A stretch of DNA of 64,000 nucleotides from Episyrphus balteatus (taxonomy: Eukaryota; Arthropoda; Insecta; Diptera; Syrphidae), in contig NC_079137.1 of the NCBI RefSeq assembly GCF_945859705.1, positions 77,150,277-77,214,276 of the forward strand. The letters run 5' to 3'. The position numbers were made by a program, and so were the translations under genes. The first letter of the stretch is position 1, and every line of letters starts with the position of its first letter. This document shows positions 59,843 through 64,000 of this stretch, piece by piece. The notes under the pieces were generated by a model. That model searched no databases, was not told the origin of the DNA, and worked only from the letters and a program-made list of their open reading frames with translations.

Positions 59843-61409
59843 TTCAATTGAAAAAAAAAATAAACTAAATTGACACAAATGTTTAATTTCAATTCAATAA
59901 CAAAAAAGACCTCAAACCCATTATGACCTCCAAAGAATATCAATAAAACAAACCTCATAAAAATGTTAAATTTATAACATTTATTTATTCAGCTCAATAA
60001 ACTTTTCCAAATAAAAAAAAAAAAAAAAAAAAAAACTTATAAGCCTCTGAATTCTAATTGTTATTCACAAAGTCTGTATAAACCTTATAACAAAAACAGA
60101 TGTTCACACCCATTAAATGCGTGTTTTAACAGTGTCTGGTCTATTTGTATATTCTCATTTTTATATATTTATCATTTGCCTAAATTATGTTGAAATTTAG
60201 AATTAAAGTGCAACAATTAGGTGTGTCTCTCTTGTTGTTGAAAATTAGGCATTTTAATATATGCATTCCTCTGGAAATGAACACACAATATTCCAACAAA
60301 AAATTATAAAAAATAAATCTGTATTCGCTTCAACGATTAACAAACATTTTTCCACCTCCATATCATCAGCAAGCACTCCCCCATCAAACAAACATAAACC
60401 TCAACCTACACCCGATCCTCACCATATAACCTAACAAAAAAAAAAAAAAAAAAAAAAAAATACTTATACCAAATCACTTTCAGCTCGAATGCACCTTGAA
60501 TTTCAATTTCATTTATATTTCAATTTTTTTATTTTTCAATTTTTTGTTGTTGTTGGTTGGTTGGTTGGTATCTTTTACTTTTTCCAGGTGAGTTAAACCG
60601 CCAACAATTCATTTCAACCTAAATCAGCGGTAAGTGCTAAACCTGACATATATTCTCATAATAAAATGTTTTAACATATAAACAAGAGTCTCTCTTCGAC
60701 TCGAAGAGCTCTCTGCTGCAAAGCTGTAGGTATACAGAGTGTGGGTTTCGGTCTTCAGCTTGAATTTGCCGCTGAATGATGCTGCCAGCTAAACGAAGGG
60801 GTGGAACAAATGTTCAACCGCATAATTTGCATTGAGCCTTTTTCTGTGCTATCTTGTACCGCCACCGCTGCTGCTACGCGATAATCAACCGTAACCAAAG
60901 AAATATATTCGAACAGACAAACAAAACGAGCACAAAAAATTCAAAAAAAAAAATCTGAAGAAAAAAAGAAACAGGCTAATCTCTAACGAAGTGAAATGAG
61001 ATCCGACAAGGTATTCAGACAGTCAGACAGACAGAAAGACAGACAAGCGGAAACCCTTCCCCACCAGCAGAGAGACAAGACAAGATAGACGGAATATATA
61101 CGAATTCTATATATGAGTTGACATTCAACAAATCAACTTTATCTTGTCTCTTGTTTTTTTTTTTTTGCACACAACATAGATATGCGACCGACCCTTGAAA
61201 ATGCAGATATGGATAGATTTCGTCTTCTGTCTGGTTAAGAGAAAAAAAAATATTTTACAAGAATAAGACAAAAAACCTTTAACAAATCCACCCAAGACTT
61301 CTAAGAACACGAAAAGAACAACCATCACGTAGACACGGCCGCCTGACCGCCTAACCAACCAATTTTTTGTCCTTCCGTTCAGGTGTGGAATTGTTTTTTT
61401 GTTTTAAAG
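59843..61409. other. unique island splitting the 150-bp array
   Basis: This 1.57-kb stretch carries long A runs (60008-60033, 60430-60461), no array motif and no open frame of note. It holds the plus-strand recursive splice candidate. It could be an older conserved segment with repeats grown on both sides, or an insertion; no terminal repeats mark it as a transposon. Confidence 0.45.
60560..60636 (+). promoter_or_regulatory. candidate recursive splice site (ratchet point) with downstream 5' splice site
   Basis: A pyrimidine tract (TCTTTTACTTTTT, 60571) ends in CCAG at 60587, followed at once by GTGAGT (60588-60593). A strong donor GTAAGT follows at 60630, 42 nt on. All three frames of the 42-nt segment contain stops, so it is not a coding exon. 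Juxtaposed CAG|GTGAGT is the ratchet-point signature of long fly introns. The match to the 4.2-kb site, including the spacing of the second donor, is close, but that site lies on the other strand. Confidence 0.4.
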
Positions 61410-63315
61410 TGGCGCCCAACGTAGATTCAAATATTCAAAATTTAAATTTTTCGTATATAACTCGTGCCCAATCAATGCCTCAAACAAAGTTTTCACTCTT
61501 TTAAGGATACATAATCTTTGTTATTGGATATATTTAAATGGCGCCCAACGTGGGTCAACATACATATTCAAATTTATATTTTTTCATAATCTGACTGGCG
61601 CCCAATGTAGATGTTGAACTATGTTTTTACACCTTAATGAAGAACCTTATACTATTGTAAAGTTTCAGAAGCTTAGTTATTGGTTATTTTTAAAATGGCG
61701 CACAACGTGAGCCAAAATATTTAAGTTTATATACATATGTTATTTAACTAGTGACAAATGTAGATTTTGAACTTGATTTTACTCTTTAATCAATAATTTT
61801 AAGCTGCTTGTAAACCAGATGACCGTAGATAAAGAATATATGTTAAATGGCGCCCAACGTGGGTCATAATATTCTAGTTTATAATTTTTTCCAAATGTAG
61901 CTGGCGCCTAATGTGTATTCGGAACTAAATTTTGACTCCTTAATGAATAATCTTTTGCTGCTGGGAAGCTCCGTGACTTTACTTATTGAAAATATTTTAA
62001 ATGGCGCCCAACGTTGATCAAAATATTCAAGTTTATAGTTTTTTCTCAATTAAACTGGCTCCCAATGTTAATCTGGATTTCGACTCGATTATGAAAATAT
62101 TTTAAATGGCGCCCAACGTGGGTCACAATATTCAAGTTTATTATATATTTCCCAAATGTAACTGGCGCCCAATGTAGATCTAGGACTAGATTTTCACTCC
62201 TCAATGAATAACCTTTTGATGCTGTTAAGCTACGTTATAACTCTATTTAAAATGGCGCCCAACGTAGGTCCAAATATTTTTTTTTTTCAATTTTTCCTGT
62301 TTAACTGGCGCCCAATGTAGTCCTCAAACAAAGTTTTTCTCCTTGAAAGTATTCGTTTGCTGTTTGAAGAGCTATAGAAGTTTAGTTCTGCGATATATTT
62401 TAAATGGCGTCCAACGTGAGTCTAAATATTCATTTATATATTTTTTCGTTATCTAACTTGCGCCTAACTTACCCTCGAACAAAGTATTCACTCTCTAAAG
62501 AATTAATTTGCTGTTTTGAGAGCTTATGATGCTTATTTATTGAACATATTTGAAATGGCGCCCAACGTGGGTCCAAATATTCAATTTTATATATTTTCGT
62601 AATCTAACTGGCGCCCATGTTGTCTCGATTTAGGTTTTCACTTTCTTTTTGCAAAATGTTATGCTAATCTTCATGACCTTAGTTATTGAATATATTTAAA
62701 AATTGGCCCAACGTGAGTCACAAAATATTCAAGTTTATAATTTTTTTTCAAATGCAAGTGGCAACTATTGTAGAACTAGGACTAAATTTTCACTCTCTAA
62801 CGAATAATCTTCTGCTGTTGTTAAACTACGTAATCACTATATTTGAAATGGCGCCCAACGTGGGTCCAAATATTCAAATTTATACTTTTACGCAATATAA
62901 CTAGCGCAAACGTAGGTCTTGAACTATATTTTCAATCTTAAATAAAGAACCTTATGCGCTTAGAGAGCTACCGAAGCTAGTTTCTTGGATATATTTTAAA
63001 TGGCGCCCAACGTGGGCCAAAATATTCAAGTTTACATTTTTTTCGTAATCTAACTGGCGCCCAATGTTATTCTCACACAAAATTTTTCACTCCTCAATGA
63101 ATAATCTTATGCTGCGTGAACTTACTTAGTGAATATATTTGAAATGGCGCCCAACGTGGAACAAAGTATTCAAGTTTATACTTTTTTGGTTATTTAACTG
63201 GCGCCCAATGTAGGTCTGGAACTTGGTTTTCACTCTTTGATGAAAAATTTTATGCTGATTAGAGATCTACAGAAGATTAGTTATTGGATGTTTGTTAAAT
63301 GGCGCCCAACGCGAG
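61410..63315 (+). repeat. 150-bp array with two tRNA-Lys primer-binding-site-like motifs per unit
   Basis: Motif A (TGGCGCCCAACGTGGG) or variants start at 61410, 61539, 61696, 61848, 62002, 62107, 62253, 62405, 62556, 62704, 62849, 63001, 63145 and 63300. Motif B (TGGCGCCCAATGTAG) follows 53-57 bp later in most units (61596, 61902, 62056, 62163, 62306, 62609, 63055, 63199). The period is 144-157 bp apart from two short units. Motif A equals the first 16 bases of the primer-binding site complementary to the 3' end of tRNA-Lys(CUU), CCCACGTTGGGCGCCA. No retroelement genes are present. Confidence 0.95.
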
Positions 63316-64000
63316 TCTAATGTCAAAAATGTTCTAAATCTCATTCGGCAAACATGCACTTTCTGTTTAAATCCATCCCTGTTTGAATCACAATCTTGTT
63401 TTTTACAATGTCTGTTCACATTTCTTTATGTTGTATGCAAATGTTGAAGCGCGAAAAAAATTCCTCAACAAAAAACAAAAAAAAAAAAAAAACTCAAAGA
63501 AAGAATAACAAAAAAAAAATACCTAAGAAATGATTATATTCCAAGTTCTCTTACCGGCCAGTTTGCTAACCATCCGACTGACGACCGACAAGAAAATCGG
63601 CTGGTACACAGAAGACAATGGATTTGTTTTATTATCACTTGTTATACAGCACGTATCACTTGGGTGATACCACTACTCGACCAAAAACCATCATCTCCTC
63701 CCCCCCGACCATCATCATCATCATCATACTTTTCACTATACAAAATGTAGTATAGCTCCAAGTGAAACCCCAAGATGAATATCAAGCGTCCATGACGGAT
63801 GCGCGCTGGTTGGGGAGCAATAGTTTGTTTTGTGTGTGCGTTTGTGATTGTTTTTTTTTTTTGTTTTATTTTTTGTTGCACAACAAAACAATCAAATCAA
63901 GGACAAGCTGAATAGTACACACAAATACAAAAAAAAACTAAAAAAAAAAGGATGGCATCAACCCTACGAAACTCCTCTTGGGAGACGAGTCGAGTCGAGA
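63316..64000. other. apparently unique sequence at right window edge
   Basis: Contains A runs near 63476-63490 and a CAT microsatellite near 63710-63726. The 79-codon minus-strand frame at 63642-63881 is translated simple sequence. A minus-strand donor-like GTAAGAG lies near 63550. No gene is recognised. Confidence 0.4.

Noticed and set aside
60588..60629. 42-nt coding exon between the acceptor and the GTAAGT donor
   Set aside because: All three frames contain a stop, so it cannot be an internal coding exon. A recursive splice site or an untranslated exon fits better.
58801..63315. Complete LTR retrotransposon
   Set aside because: Only the primer-binding-site-like word is present, many times. 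There are no paired LTRs, no gag or pol frames and no polypurine tract in a consistent position.
1..64000. CRISPR array or bacterial operons
   Set aside because: Tandem arrays here have no constant repeat with unique spacers of fixed length next to cas genes. Composition, microsatellites and lack of long frames point to a eukaryotic genome.

Overview
This 64-kb window looks like non-coding DNA from an AT-rich insect genome, most probably a higher fly. I infer this from the many short GTT/CAG/CAT microsatellites, the frequent A and T homopolymers, and Drosophila-like splice, TATA and start-codon contexts. I recognise no complete protein-coding gene, rRNA or intact tRNA. Open frames rarely exceed 100 codons, and the two longest (201 and 154 codons) run through CAA- or CTG-type microsatellites and match no family I know. 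The window is best read as the inside of one or more very long introns, or as intergenic DNA.

The layout alternates. Islands of apparently unique, less AT-rich DNA (about 4.2-7.8, 10.3-12.3, 14.1-16.6, 21.5-23.6, 26.1-28.1, 30.2-32.4, 36.2-37.7, 39.1-41.8, 43.4-51.3, 52.7-54.8, 56.2-58.8, 59.8-61.4 and 63.3-64 kb) are separated by degenerate tandem arrays, each built on a different unit: an 11-bp ACGCGT minisatellite (7.8-8.2), GTGATA repeats (12.3-14.1), short GCAAC/GAAAC repeats (23.6-26.1), GTGGAACGT repeats (28.1-30.2), GTTACGGGTGTGAC repeats (32.4-32.8), three 700-bp units (34.1-36.2), GTAGGTCAC repeats (51.3-52.6), 123-bp units (54.8-56.2) and 150-bp units (58.8-59.8 and 61.4-63.3).

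Transposable-element debris lies over this. There is an eroded hAT-like transposase C-terminus at the left edge. Four copies of one unclassified family lie at 0.9, 24.1, 40.1 and 42.4 kb. Two foldback elements lie at 9.1-10.3 and 20.0-21.5 kb, the first with a tandem-repeat core. Two TA-flanked 1-kb elements with similar GGG-rich termini lie at 18.3 and 28.6 kb. A small nested hairpin lies at 41.8 kb. A 382-bp terminal-inverted-repeat element at 55.2 kb carries a tRNA-like Pol III promoter. Several insertions sit inside tandem arrays, so the arrays are older than those elements.

The observations most worth following are these. (1) The 150-bp array carries, twice per unit, a near-perfect copy of the tRNA-Lys primer-binding site used by many LTR retroelements. 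(2) Two CAG|GTGAGT sites with pyrimidine tracts, each with a GTAAGT donor 41-42 nt downstream, fit recursive-splicing ratchet points; they lie at 4.2 kb (minus) and 60.6 kb (plus). (3) The Pol III-promoter element sits in a satellite whose period measures the insertion exactly. A possible 5' terminal exon at 23.2 kb and a TATA/initiator pair at 47.7 kb are weaker candidates for host-gene signals.
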